Positions 11,523 to 23,500 of a stretch of DNA of 64,000 nucleotides are shown here, in pieces; the first letter of the stretch is position 1; each line of letters opens with the position of its first letter. The notes beneath the pieces are model-generated. The model searched no databases, was not told the DNA's origin, and saw only the letters and a program-made list of their open reading frames with translations. This DNA comes from Sinonovacula constricta (Eukaryota; Mollusca; Bivalvia; Cardiida; Solecurtidae): assembly GCA_007844125.1 (NCBI GenBank), contig CM017571.1, forward strand, positions 3,673,924 through 3,737,923, given 5' to 3'. The position numbers and the translations under genes are program-made.

Positions 11523-12430
11523 CTGACACAATTATGGCCACGTAAGTGAGTCCAGCAGTTAGTGTTGGAGGAAGATCAAAACAAATGACTCTGCAGGTCA
11601 GCTGGAAGACCTATTCACATTCTGCAGGTCAGCTGGAAGACCTATTCACATTCTGCAGGTCAGCTGGAAGACCTATTCACATTCTGCAGGTGAGCTGGAA
11701 GACCTATTTACATTCTGCAGGTCAGCTGGAAGACCTACTTACAGTATGCAGGTCAGCTGGAAGACCTATTCACATTCTGCAGGTCAGCTGGAAAACCTAC
11801 TCATATTCTGCAGGTCAGCTGGAAGACCTATTTACATTCTGCAGGTCAGCTGGAAGACCTATTCACATTCTGCAGGTCGGCTGGAAGACTTACATTCTGC
11901 AGGTCAGCTGGAAGACCTCTTCACATTCTGCAGGTCAGCTGGAAGACCTCTTCACATTCTGCAGGTCAGCTGGAAGACCTACTCACATTCTCCAGGTCAG
12001 CTGGAAGACTTATTCACATTCTGCAGGTCAGCTGGAAGACCTACTTACATTCTGCAGGTCAGCTGGAAGACCTATTCACATTCTGCAGGTCAGCTGGAAG
12101 ACCTACTCACATTCTCCAGGTCAGCTGGAAGACTTATTCACATTCTGCAGGTCAGCTGGAAGACCTACTTACTTTCTGCAGGTCAGCTGGAAGACCTATT
12201 CACATTCTGCAGGTCAGCTGGAAAACCTACTCATATTCTGCAGGTCAGCTGGAAGACCTACTCACATTCTGCAGGTCAGCTGGAAGACCTACTCACATTC
12301 TGCAGGTCAGCTGGAAGACTTACTCACATTCTGCAGGTCAGCTGGAAGACCTTCTCACACTAAAATTCTTACCCTAATTGAGACTTGAACCCACACAATG
12401 GGTGACAGAGGGGAATAAACTCTCGTATCT
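11523..12430 (-). mobile_element. SINE family C copy carrying an internal minisatellite
   Basis: The left flank 'gacacaattatgg..acgt' and 'gttggaggaaga' and the right flank 'gagacttgaaccca' match the two ends of the family C SINE copies at 5343 and 12570. Between them, a segment that is single-copy in those elements is expanded to about 25 tandem units. Confidence 0.75.
11591..12360. repeat. Minisatellite, 31 bp unit, about 25 copies, inside a SINE
   Basis: The unit is 'gcaggtcagctggaagacct' plus an 11-bp variable spacer (attcacattct and variants). A 124-bp (4-unit) higher-order repeat is visible from about 11978 and again from about 12101. One unit near 11880 is shortened. Because 31 is not a multiple of 3 the array is open in more than one frame, giving repeated 31-residue peptides; these are not treated as a protein. 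Confidence 0.95.
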
Positions 12431-12569
12431 ATAATCTAAGAATGTTTGACAGGCATTTTTGAGAAACACTTTGAATAACCTTAAAGGTACTGTTAGAGCT
12501 ACTTATTAATAATCCAGATTTGTGAAAGTGTCGTCATATAAGACCATAAACACATTCACCTTGACAGTT

Positions 12570-12747
12570 TTTTGGTGGAGGAAGACCGTAGACACATGTC
12601 TGGGTAAACCCACCGGCGCACAGCAAGTCAGCTGGAAGACCTTCCCACATTGACCCTGAACAGGACTTGAACCCATGTAGTGAGAGGCTAAGCAGTCAGA
12701 GGAGTTACAAATCAGCGACTCTAGCACAATGCCACGAGGGCCCCCGA
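12570..12747 (-). mobile_element. tRNA-derived SINE, family C
   Basis: Contains 'gtctgggtaaaccca', 'gcacagcaagtcagctgg' and 'aagaccttcccac', then a minus-strand B-box-like GGTTCAAGTCC near the right end. It is a single-copy version of the segment amplified at 11591-12360. Confidence 0.75.
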
Positions 12748-13069
12748 AAAATGTCTTAAAATTACATTAAAGTAACGTAGTGTGTCCTGGAGAAAATTGA
12801 TTTTAAGATTAATTGCGATAATGTAACATCAAATGCCATTATAAAAACATTGCAAAATGGCTGACATATAGCAGAACATGAATAAAACCTAATCACAACT
12901 CATTTATGGAGATAACAATCACTGTGACATGAACAATAATAATTCAAATGCCATTTAATCTAATTAAAATTATAACGTCAATATTGCATATGACCATATT
13001 ACAAAATAAAAGACTTAGTTATTTACATATTTTAATTTTATTGTAATCAAAACATAAATAAGGGATAGG

Positions 13070-13338
13070 ATGGTATTTGTCGTCATTTTTGCCGATACTG
13101 TGCAGCGACATTTCTATCATTACAGCACTGGGGCACTTATGAGGTGCTAAGGGACTGTACCCGGCCGGTCCATTATACTGACACCGAGTCAGGCGTAATG
13201 CTGTCCCCTTAGCCCCGAGCATAAGAAAGAAGCCACTACTACCAACTTTAAAGTCTTTAGTTTGACTCGGCCGGGGTTTGAACCGCGACCTCCAGATCCG
13301 CATGCCGATCCTCTACCAACTGAGCTATTGCAGCCGGT
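13070..13338 (-). mobile_element. tRNA-derived SINE, family A
   Basis: On the minus strand the head carries an A box (TAGCTCAGTTGGTAGAGG, 13311-13328) and a B box (GGTTCAAACCC, 13274-13284), like a tRNA gene. The body matches the plus-strand copy at 22325-22620 ('actttaaagttggtagtagt', 'gacagaattacgcctgactc'). Confidence 0.85.
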
Positions 13339-14499
13339 CATAAATAAGGAGCAAGACATTCATGACCCAACTTTTATTCAAGTTAATATACCTAGGCTTC
13401 TCTAGCATTCTACAAAATGTTGCATGACCTCAATGAACTTACGCTGCAACTAACACATTATTTGGGTTTTAAAATGGTGACGCCACGGCATCATTTAGCC
13501 ACAAAATCATTTCAAGTAGATTTTATATAAGGAAGACAATATTTGTACCATTATTTAAGAAAGTCAAACAATGTTTGTGTCCACTGACTGACTTCCCAGC
13601 TGGATGCCGACATACACTTACATGTCTAACTCAATGCACACCCAGTAAACGGCAAAGTTACATTTTCAGCCATATTTTATGATTCTCTGTAACTACATAT
13701 TTTTCACATATTTTTAGTACACAAAAAACTTCTGATAGGTAGAGTTATGGTTCTTATGTAATGCACTTCTACTCATCTCAGGGTACCTATATACCATGAT
13801 GGATGTGAATCCAGTTGTTTTCAAGATTTTCAGAAGAAAAATAAACCAAAGGAGGAAATTTAAGTATTAACATAACCATAGTTATGGTTATTATGCACTT
13901 ATCATTTTTACTTACCATGATCCCTACACACAAACATTCTCACACGCACCAGCACTCACATATGCACAGACAGACACATAAGTTTAAATAGGAAATAGAC
14001 CTAAAAAAGCTGAGAGTCTTCTGTCGTAGACTAAAGTAGATACCGATGGCACAAACCAAATCCAGTTTAACTAAATAACAGAAAATGTGAACACTGCAAT
14101 ATCCATAAGGATGAATTTTATTTTCTTTTTGAATGTACATTGTATGGCTCCATTAGACATCAATACATAAAACTGTATTACTGGAGACAACTGAACAAGG
14201 GAAAGTTCATTAAGCTAAGCAAGTAAGAAAGCAAGGCCACAATTACAAAACTAGCAATATACATAGTCAAATCTTTTAAAAAATGTTTTAATGATTAATA
14301 TTTTTTACTTTTTTTGTTGTATATATTACCTGAACATACAGTTAATATAATTGAAATCCCATTATGTTGAAGTACAGACTGCAAGCTATTTTATCTGCAT
14401 TAAATTGTATTATCTTGATGTATTTTGCGTAAACCTGATACTTTGATAATGTGACGAAACTTTTGTGTTAAAAAATGACTCAACTATTCTCATTTAACT
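13339..14499. other. AT-rich DNA, no gene seen
   Basis: No exon-like open frame or match to other repeats in the window up to the sequence gap. Confidence 0.4.
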
Positions 14500-14599
14500 N
14501 NNNNNNNNNNNNNNNNNNNNNNNNNNNNNNNNNNNNNNNNNNNNNNNNNNNNNNNNNNNNNNNNNNNNNNNNNNNNNNNNNNNNNNNNNNNNNNNNNNN
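14500..14599. other. Assembly gap (100 N)
   Basis: Exactly 100 undetermined bases, the conventional size for a scaffold gap of unknown length. The true distance between the flanks is therefore unknown. Confidence 1.
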
Positions 14600-14883
14600 T
14601 TTTAATTTCATATATCAACATTTTTGCTAATCCGGGAGCGGATTTGGGTGAGCACAAGGAACACGAATAAAACTCGTAGAACATATCTAATCGCAGAACA
14701 TATCTAATAAACACATTACATTTTAAAGACTGGTAAAATTGTATCGAATGTGATCCTGATTTACATCAGAACACATATCCGGCATTCTAAAAATCTAATA
14801 TTTCACGGGAAAGCCTGTCCCGGACCACCCTTATAGCAAATGTGTTCAAAACAACCTTCGAATACATCATTAATGTTATCTTT

Positions 14884-15367
14884 AAAGGTGGTACCAACAG
14901 TTTGCCTACATCAAATTCATGTCACAATACATTAACACTGCTTCGGGGAATCGCGACATAATTTCTGCATAGAATTTAGTGTAAGTAAAGACAGCTTTGA
15001 AGACTGCATATATTGTTAGCACAAATCGTGATAAAACACTGTAAAAGTTCAGTAATTCCAAATCTATAAATAAACACGATGGGATGTCTGCTAAAAAAGA
15101 TGTCAATGTCCGAGCGTATTAACCTGATGACCATATAACGTTAACTCAAAAGTAAGTGGTCACGTGGTATTCTTAGTTCAAAGTAGCTATCTCAGCACCA
15201 TGTCTCGGATAGGAAATACCTGCGATGAGAACTGAGGATTTATGTTTCACTGTTCACACTGATCTAAGGTAAATCAACAAGCAGCATTTTGCAGGATCTT
15301 TTCAGGTAACAATGACTTGTTTGGTTGAATAAAAGATATTTGGTCCAAACTGCCGGATACCACATTG
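14884..15367 (+). mobile_element. MITE family copy
   Basis: Starts 'aaaggtggtaccaacagttt' and ends 'ccaaactgccggatacc' followed by 'acattgaag'. Shares 'ctcaaaagtaagtggtcacg' and 'catgtctcggataggaaat' with the reference copy at 6601. Confidence 0.8.
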
Positions 15368-16751
15368 AAGGGTCACCTTATGTTTTCTATATGTAGGCCT
15401 AGTATATGCCATTGGCGTGTTAAGAAATCCACAAATCATAAAATGAGGTCGTTTAAAACATTTGAAGAAAGTTCTTGCCCGCCCAGGGTAAAATCCTGGA
15501 TTCGCACTTGGAATCATGCACAATTTGGGATATGCAATGATAGGTAAAACAGAATTACATAAAAGCAGGTATTCCTGCATAAACATCGATTATGGAATCA
15601 AAACAGTTGCCATACACAACAGAAACATGTATTTCTTGCAAATTATCTTGACATAAATGTTACTTAATGTTTAAATGCAATATTATCGAATACACCCACT
15701 CCACTCCGAGATTTTGGAAAACGCACCTATAAAAATTCTATAAATGTCTAAGTGGGGTGCGGTATGCCTCTAAACAGCACATAAATGACCGTGTTTATAG
15801 TCATATGTAGAAAATCAATATTTTAACTGTAACAACTGTAAAAATTCTAGCTTTATATACAAAATATACATAACTTGCCCTAGTCGAAATTTTTTATGCA
15901 ATTTCTGATCGTTATTTTACGATTAACATATCTGAATGCATGATCAATTTCGATTTGACTTATAAACTGGTCACATCTGTTTAGAAGCACTGAACAATAC
16001 ATTTATCTTCTTAATCAACTTATCACAGATCTACACAATATGTTACTTTATTTTACAACATTTGTCACTGATATTTGATTTTCTGCAGATAAAACAGTTA
16101 TGCAGAGTTCTAACTGAACCACACATCTCGTAGTTTTTAATTGTTTGTAAAGTTTATTTATTACAAATATTTTATACTAACTAGATACTATACATTATAT
16201 ACTAAAATTAACGACTTGGTGGTCACGGCTACAATTGTTTCAACAAAATAACATTGAAAATCTATTGCCGATTGTTTATATAACAACTGCTGGACATACA
16301 CATACCACTACATGTGACACGAATGATAGCACAATGCATTAAACCAAAATGCCATTAGTATTATGAATGTTTTAATTGAAAATTGATATAATTCTGAAAA
16401 AAAAAAAAAATCTGACATAAATGCCAAATAATTCAGCATTGCAGTAATGCATTGAAGACGTCGCGTCTTTTTGTTGATTTTGCGGGAAAACCTATTATCC
16501 GCGTGTGATGACGTCACATTGTTATGATTAATGACGTCATTGTTTTGATGTTGATGTAAAATATACAAACATGGCGAACTGAGACGAAAATATCAAACTG
16601 AATTTAAATTAACTTTAATTGTAGGAACGTTTGTACAAAATATTTAATGGAAATACAACAATACATCAACTACATACTTATCTGTATCATTTACAGAAGA
16701 ACAGAATTTCAAACAGAAGAACAGAATTTCAAACGCACGTTTTAATTTCAT
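15368..16751. other. AT-rich intergenic DNA
   Basis: No gene seen. Includes a 21-bp direct duplication at about 16695-16735 (acagaagaacagaatttcaa repeated) just downstream of the TRIM-like gene's end. Confidence 0.4.
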
Positions 16752-16757
16752 TTTATT
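16752..16757 (-). terminator. Polyadenylation signal of the TRIM-like gene
   Basis: AATAAA on the minus strand about 155 nt after the stop codon at 16911. It is the first canonical signal past the last coding exon. Confidence 0.6.
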
Positions 16758-16910
16758 CCTAAACAAAATGTCGGTGTAACATTGTTTTGCTAAAATGTTG
16801 ATTTAATTCCACTTTTATAACGAGTCACTAAATCACAAAATGTCACAATCAGCAACAAAAGGAGAAACACAAATGGAAAACAAAATGTCCGGCAATAATT
16901 AATATAAACT

Positions 16911-17492
16911 TTACTTCCATTCCACCATCAGAAGCTGATCACTGTCCTCACCACCGACATACAAGGAACTCCTGTTCACATCATAACTAAGGCAGCGTGG
17001 ACGCACGAGCCCATCTTCCCAGGACAATATCGGACCTACCACGTGACCACCCTCGGTCACCTTGACTACGTTGTTTGAGTTCAGTCCGCAGACAAACACG
17101 TGACCGTGATGGTCAGTGGTCACACCCACGGCATAAAACAGTCCGAGATTCACGTAGGAGAGACGGAATATCTGCCTTCCGCCCACGCCGACACAAAAAA
17201 GACCTCTCTTCCAGTCAGTCACATAGAGTCGGTCGCCGGAACTGTTCACGGCAATGTGGTTGATGTCAAAGAACAGTTCCCGGCCGTTGGTGTCCTTGGA
17301 GATCTCCCTCAGCTTCCTACCACTCCTCACGTCGTGTACATACAAGATGGTACCACTCGGCCCAGCAGCACAGTACAACAGTCCGCCATGACAAGCGATC
17401 CAGCCGGTCCTATGTCCCAACTCGAAGGTTCGTGTCCTGGTCAGACTCTCTGTGTTATACACCTGGACTTGGGTAGAACCATCAAAGGCAAC
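16911..17492 (-). CDS. TRIM-like B-box/NHL gene, coding exon 3 (NHL propeller, C-terminus)
   Basis: Begins after the acceptor ctttatttccag in phase 0, which matches the phase 0 donor of the exon at 40297-39412, and ends in a stop. Encodes about 193 residues (399-591), with the repeating pattern of a WD/NHL-like beta propeller: 'GLLYCAAGPSGTILYVHDV', 'NHIAVNSSGDRLYVTDWKRG', 'GVTTDHHGHVFVCGLNSNN' and 'CLSYDVNRSSLYVGGEDSDQ'. The GD-LYVTD and G-VFVCG strands are typical of invertebrate TRIM56/TRIM71-like proteins. No stop or frameshift interrupts it. The propeller probably binds protein or RNA, as known for the family; no partner can be inferred from sequence. Confidence 0.85.
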   Translation of the reverse strand, partial: VAFDGSTQVQVYNTESLTRTRTFELGHRTGWIACHGGLLYCAAGPSGTILYVHDVRSGRKLREISKDTNGRELFFDINHIAVNSSGDRLYVTDWKRGLFCVGVGGRQIFRLSYVNLGLFYAVGVTTDHHGHVFVCGLNSNNVVKVTEGGHVVGPILSWEDGLVRPRCLSYDVNRSSLYVGGEDSDQLLMVEWK

Positions 17493-18079
17493 CTGGAAAT
17501 AAAGAAATGTAGACCAGAGTAAAACATTGTAAATGTACAGATTGTGTTGGTGACAAAATACTCGTCAGCGTTCATCGTCGTAAATGATGCAATCTGAAAA
17601 TAGAGGGCGAGAAAACAGAACATTAATAAAACCTTTGGCCCGTATACAACAACCATTTTTCAGTAAGATTTTAATTCGCAATATCTTCAGCGTATAGTCA
17701 GCTATAAGTCTGAAAATTTTGCATGACAATTTATCTTTGATACTTTGAGCTTAAAATCCCAGTTTAACTCCATACAAAAGTTTAGTTTTCTTGGTATAAA
17801 ATGGTGACCTCAAGTCGTGACTTCCGTTAAGAAATGCTTGGTGAATACAGGCCTTTATGTCGTGGCACAAGTTCGAGCAATTTGCGGTGGAGTAAACATG
17901 GCTGACAGTCATCCACACAACAACCTGCAAATATAGACATGTAAATCAGGTAAATATTACAAAGAAAATTATGTAAACAATGGCTAGAAAAATGGCAATA
18001 TTCAGTCGTTCATAGTCGGTCAGCTTGCTAGTGCCTGGCCTAAATAAGACAAATACAGTTACAACTCGATAACCCGAAA

Positions 18080-18187
18080 ATGCAGATATGTGCACTTGTT
18101 ACACTCGCTGTCCTCCTGGCTCTGTTAAGCTTGAGTACGGTGGAAAGTCGTCATTTGTGTCTGAAGTGTGGAAACGTAAAAACATGA
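18080..18187 (+). CDS. Signal-peptide-like short ORF, possible first exon of a secreted peptide
   Basis: A 35-codon frame with a strong N-terminal signal-peptide profile: M-Q-I-C-A-L-V then AVLLALLSLS and a polar region after VES. Next comes a short Cys pair (LCLKC). A possible donor (aaac|gtaaaa) lies just before the stop, so this may be exon 1 of a longer secreted protein; I did not find a matching next exon. It lies antisense inside intron 2 of the TRIM-like gene. Could be chance. Confidence 0.3.
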   Translation: MQICALVTLAVLLALLSLSTVESRHLCLKCGNVKT

Positions 18188-18821
18188 TTATTTATAGGAC
18201 TACGTAAAATTGTTTGTAACACTTTAAATAAAAGACAATCAACATTTAGAATAGAGTTTAATGTAGTTACGTCTTGCTTTCTGAATCAATAACGGACGGA
18301 ATTTACGGTAAACTCACAGCTATTGTGCAAAATGCATTGTGTCTAGATCTAGCCATCTTCATGAAACAGAGATCTAAAATCATAACCATGGTTTTCAAAC
18401 ATTATTTTAACCAAACTTAAGCATAAAGCAATTTAAAAAGGCATATATTAAAAAGCATATTTAGAATATTCAAACTTATACTTAACAAGACATCTTTACA
18501 CATCTTTCCTCAAGACCTCGCAGATCTTACTAAGTTCATGAACGCTCAACTTGTTGATGTTTTCAAATATTTATGACGTCATATTTTGTCACGAGACGAA
18601 TGGAATGTGCACAAAAGTTTGTATGTACACATTTATGCGATAACATGTGTTCGGCATATTACTTTATGATCAATGTGTGTAATTTCGGAGGATAAATCAA
18701 GCAAATTTTGATTTGTATTACTTGTATCGCACACCACGAGGGATAGTGCGTTTTGTTTACCGTATGTCGTGATGATATTTATTACTATAATGCTGGGGCG
18801 TAGCTGGGCTTTTAATGTGCC

Positions 18822-18846
18822 GGGGGGGGGGGGGGGGGGGGGGGGT
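18822..18846. repeat. Poly-G tract
   Basis: An almost uninterrupted run of about 25 G preceded by 'ggggcgtagctgggc'. It sits at the left edge of a truncated MITE copy. Confidence 0.95.
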
Positions 18847-18884
18847 AGGGCCCAAATTAAATAATATCGCGCCTAAAATTGATT

Positions 18885-19185
18885 CTTTGTTGAGCCACGC
18901 TGTACAGCTATTTTTAAACCAAGACAACCACGTGGCCACCTGTTTTAGATCATCCTCGACATCCGCTGTGATGTCGAAATCCCAATCGTTCATATTTATA
19001 GATTTAAAAAGAATGGACATTTTAAGTGTTGATTAACGAGTTTTACTGCCCCAAAATTAAGATACTGTTGAAAATTGTCAAAGCTTATACTAAAGATCTA
19101 CAGAAATTATGCACAAATACCCAAAACAGAGGTCAAATATTGTTATGTATATTAGATTTACGCAAACTGTTGGATACCAAAATTC
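18885..19185 (+). mobile_element. MITE family copy, left part missing
   Basis: Keeps 'tgagccacgctgtacagcta', 'accacgtggccacctgttt' and the right terminus 'caaactgttggatacca'. The left terminus is replaced by the poly-G segment. Confidence 0.65.
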
Positions 19186-20430
19186 AGGTTTGAATCTATG
19201 TAGATGTTCAATCTGCCGGACTATACCTCAAGTCCGAGAGACAATAATTAAATGTATATACAGTGTAGTAATTTATGGAGAATTCTAACAATTAGCATTG
19301 TAAACCACATGGTAATGTAATTTCTTCATATATAGGGCAGTACGAAATGGTATCGTATTCTTTTCTCCTATCAATGGAAAAAGGTCTCAAAAATAAAAAA
19401 AAATTCAGTACAGGACATGTAGGCAATTTGTTTTAATAATATACTGCTTTTGTCCTCATGTTGTTTAAACCTTCAATTCAATAACAGATTGGCATATTGG
19501 CGTAGATTGGACGGAACTGTATACACTGTGTAAGGTTGTCAAACGGGATTACTATTTTCACTTGTTTTCTTTTTTCTGAATTGCCATTTTTAGTAAAACA
19601 ATGTTTGATTTTTGCACTCAGTGTGTATGCGTGCGCACGCGATTGTGCGTGTGTGCCTGCGCGTGTGTCTGTAAACGGAGCATTGTTAAGGTAGCTTCAA
19701 AAGTTTGAACCTTAGTAAAAAACAATTTAGTTCCTTGACGCGTTACCTCAAATACCCACCAAGAAGGGAGGTAGCATAAGGTAAATGTGTAAGTCATAAT
19801 AATGTCCCTTCAGAAACGAAATGAGGGAATCACTACCACGTGTTAAATATATTTTGAATAAAAACCGCCATTTATTATCTCACAGTCTCTCCGCTTACCA
19901 GGGCCATGTTTCCTTAACCAAAAAGAGCGCTACTATGACAGAATATTGTAAAATATATTCTTTGCAACAGTAGCCTTGACCAGGCGGACACCCATAGCGA
20001 CCCAAAACTTGCACTACCCATACGGTTCCTATGTATAATATAATATCTCAATCTTGGAAATTAACGCACATCTGCTTCTCACCTGCCTTCCCGAACGCAT
20101 GACGAATGACGGCAATCTAATTGTAACGTTGGTTCAAATACGTCACGTAGGGTATGAATATGACATATTTTGAATATGTTCAGCCAGAACAATCGGTAAT
20201 CAGACTTGGTCTGTTTACCTGATGATAAATGTTAATTATTCTTATGCTATAACGTAAGAACATTTAGTTGTTTTCTTGAATACTGGTCGGTACAGTTTGC
20301 CTACGTGTCATGATTTGTCCTATTTTGTGCTGAATATACCACAATCGTGACTATAAATGACCACAGTCACAGTTCTGGAACCTAAAATAGTTTTTGTTAC
20401 CATTACAATAAAATCAGGCCATTCTGCATA
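19186..20430. other. Intronic DNA with an alternating purine-pyrimidine tract
   Basis: No exon seen. At 19621-19672 there is a GT/GC-rich alternating tract (gtgtgtatgcgtgcgcacgc and continuation) with Z-DNA potential. The rest has no recognised feature. Confidence 0.4.
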
Positions 20431-20569
20431 CAAGTATGCAAACAGTGATTCAAATGTATGGAAGAAATATTCAATTTCTAATTTGCAAATTGCAACACTG
20501 CATATGCTTAAATTTGCTTTTTGTTAGCACAAACAAGTTCGTTTTTATATTTATCTTATTCACATCTCT

Positions 20570-20705
20570 CGTATACAATTTGGAAATTACAAATCTCAAG
20601 TCACAATTATCAAGTCACAAATTTTATGTTCGTTTACAATTTACAAGTTACAAATCTCAAAGTCGCAATTCTCAAGTCACAAATGTACAAGTTAAGAATT
20701 GCCAA
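20570..20705. repeat. Degenerate short tandem repeat
   Basis: Repeated 'tctcaagtcacaa' and 'acaagttacaaat' words at roughly 20-bp spacing. A related inverted word (taacttgtaaattgta) lies near 21808. No coding content. Confidence 0.5.
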
Positions 20706-21037
20706 CATTCAGACGCTAGGTGGCGGTACCACATAAATATAGACGCCACTAAACTAAAAATAAAACGGAATATCATAGGTTTAAAATAGAACGGAATCAT
20801 AAATGATTATTCAAGTTACCTTTTGCCCAAAGTAGTTATTAATGTGTCTATTAAAATTCTGCAAGTAATTTTACTATATAAGTTTTTGTTATCGGATGTT
20901 TCCAGAAGAACATACTAACGTTTCCAGAAGAACATACTATGTCATTCGCATTCGGATTTGTTTACAATGCATTGGAATTAAACTACATCAACAGGGATAT
21001 GCGATGTCGTGAGTACGCATTCCCTAGAGTCAGGTGC

Positions 21038-21310
21038 CCATGCAGTTCAGTTGCTAGAGCACCTACCTCAAGGCAGGAGGTTTTGTGTTCGACCCCCGCC
21101 CTCGGTAATAGGATTTTTCCAGATTTTTAGTGGCGTCAGAAAGGGTTCTTTAGAGAACCCTGTGAAGCAGGAACAGGCTAGGTACTGGTGGTTCTGTCCA
21201 GTTGATGCCTGGCTAAAAATAAGGAAGGTTACAAGCTCAGTAGACCAGGTGGTAGAGCATCTGATTACGGTGGAGGTCTTGGGTTCGAACTCAATACAGT
21301 GTACCGGTAA
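21038..21310 (+). mobile_element. Two tandem tRNA-like SINE heads
   Basis: The first tRNA-like block at 21041-21115 has an A-box-like 'tcagttgctagagcacc' and a B-box-like 'gtgttcgaccc'. The second at 21230-21300 has 'ctcagtagaccaggtggtag' and 'gggttcgaact'. Neither folds into a clean tRNA. They look like a dimeric or two adjacent tRNA-derived SINEs. Confidence 0.5.
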
Positions 21311-22324
21311 CACAATTTTGCCCGGTCGTGTCACTCCGGTTATATGAGGATATATGCATTTAAATGAAAGAGGCTGGAACAATAGAGTTGGGGAGGATGC
21401 GGGGGCGGGGCGGCGTGGTAGTGGTTGTCAGACCTGAGAGATTAAAATATACGAAAAGCATTTGAACCAATTCATACAGTTTATACAGTCATATCATGAT
21501 CACCAGTTAAATACAGAATAATATCCCTAAAACAAATAAATAGCACATGTGTCTGATTCTGTCGGTAAGAAACTCACAACTTGAAAGTACACACGAACGC
21601 GGACCAGTACATTCTATTTATAGATGGACATTCCCTTGTTAGAAGCGCCCGCTTGAGTCCTAATGTTAAAGTGGTGTTATGCAGTGTACATTTCACATTA
21701 AGAATTTGAGCTTCTAGATTAGTAACTTGTAAATAAGATTCTAGAAATGTAAAATGTATTCCTGATATTCGCCCCGCGATTTTTAACTTCCGGCGATTTT
21801 TAACTTGTAAATTGTATATGCGGGAAATGTGAAATTGTTCAAATGTAATGACGAAATGTTAACATTTTCATGTGATATATGGAGGTTATGATGTAATTAG
21901 ATAGCGGTATTTAGTATGCATGGTGTTGCAATTTACAAATTGACATTTGAAGTGACAAATCAGTGTATTGAATGATAGAAATAGTAATTAGAATATAGGC
22001 GGATATCACCTTCCATACAAATGTACATCTCCTAATTAGCATCAGCTCAGGTGAGCTAAAACACATGATATCGTATTTCCTTTCTCAGTATGAATCAACC
22101 ACTATTAACACATAAACAATTCCTTTTGAAAAGGACATTTCCTAATGATCTGTGTTTCTATTTTTAGCTATTCAATCACTTTTATTAAATGGGCAATTTT
22201 ATTTGAAAATGTTGAAAGGCATCTGTACCCGATTAATTATCATTGTGAGAAACATGGCCAATTCAGTGTAAAATGAAGATGGCACTTTTCTCTGTATTTG
22301 TTATTTGACTTTTGATGTAAGAGG
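21311..22324. other. Intronic DNA, no gene seen
   Basis: GC-richer start (gcgggggcggggcgg near 21400), then AT-rich DNA without recognisable exon or repeat. Confidence 0.4.
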
Positions 22325-22620
22325 GGCCAACCGACGCAATAGCTCAGGTGATAGAGCGTCGGCTTGCGGTTCGGAAGGTCGCGAGTTCAAACCCCGGCCG
22401 GGTCAAATCAAAGACTTTAAAGTTGGTAGTAGTGGTTTCCCTCTTAACGCTTGGGGCTAAGAGGACAGAATTACGCCTGACTCATCCGTGCCAGTATAAA
22501 GGTCCAACCGGGTTCAGTCCCTGGGCACCTCATAAGTGCCACTGTGCTATGATAGAAATATCGCTGCAGAGTATCAGCAAAAATGCTGGCAAATCCCATC
22601 CCAAATCTCTAAGAGGGACT
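22325..22620 (+). mobile_element. tRNA-derived SINE, family A
   Basis: The tRNA-like head has an A box (tagctcaggtgatagagcg) and a B box (gagttcaaacccc). The body contains 'actttaaagttggtagtagt' and a 3' part 'gatagaaatatcgctgcaga'. It is the plus-strand partner of the copy at 13070-13338, and the two resemble each other along their whole length. Confidence 0.85.
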
Positions 22621-22684
22621 TAACCATTTAATGTTTTGCATTTTGACAATATTTATTTAGTTATTATGGGTTGCCTCAAGTGGG

Positions 22685-22813
22685 CCTACTGGACCTAGTA
22701 ACATCATTGGAAGATGGCAGACTCTAGGAGGCCCTAGGTTCGATCCCGGGCTGCGACTAACCTAAGTCGATAAAATGGCTGGGGCATAGCTCCCTTTCTA
22801 ATTTCAAGTATAA

Positions 22814-22884
<71 letters not shown>
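22685..22884 (+). mobile_element. SINE family B head followed by an (AT)n microsatellite
   Basis: The head 'tactggacctagtaac' with B box 'aggttcgatcccgggc' and body 'aagtcgataaaatggc' matches family B at 27483. It runs into an AT dinucleotide tract of about 68 bp (22817-22884). Confidence 0.7.
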
Positions 22885-22889
<5 letters not shown>

Positions 22890-22917
22890 GGTTTAGTTTT
22901 AAAAAAATTGTTTACAG

Positions 22918-23095
22918 TCAACTGCCCACAGTCTGGGTAGAACCAGTACTTACGTTCAAAGTACACACAGCACTGTGCAGAAAATAGTCTTGCTGAAGGA
23001 CTTTCATTGCATGGTCTGTTTTGGGGGTTCAAAAGGGATTCGAATGTGGGACCCTCTGATCCAAAATCCAATGTCTAAACCACTAAACCATGGAC
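22918..23095 (-). mobile_element. tRNA-derived SINE-like element
   Basis: On the minus strand 23033-23095 reads as a tRNA-like head: 'tggtttagtggtttagac' as A box and 'cattcgaatccc' as B box. The adjacent 'cagtctgggtagaaccagt' resembles the family C body. Confidence 0.5.
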
Positions 23096-23500
23096 GACCA
23101 CTTAAGGTTGAATACCCGTATTGACTTCGGGCGAATTCGTGCTAATTCGGTCGAATTCGCTATTTTCCAGTTGAATACGTAGTCATACGTAAAATGTCGA
23201 TCAGTTTCAAACTTTTTAAAGATACCCATTAGTTCGGTCGCACTCAATTAGTTAAAAACTTAAAATTTAATGTTTTATGCCATAATATAATAATACAAGC
23301 ATCAAATTAAACATTCATGTTACCAACAAGCCAAAAAAATGTCTCCAACCGGATAATAATCTTTCACACAAATCGACAATATAAACAACAATCGACAATA
23401 TAAACAACAAACGAATTTCAACGGGAAATACCGATAGTTTACGGCATATGTCGAAGCTTGGCCGAGAACCAACCACTTTACATACGAAGCCACGCCCGCC

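Noticed and set aside
11546..12388. A 280-codon plus-strand open frame of repeated QVSWKTYSHSAGQLEDL peptides
   Set aside because: Same reason with a 31-bp unit. It starts and ends in SINE sequence and a second frame is equally open.
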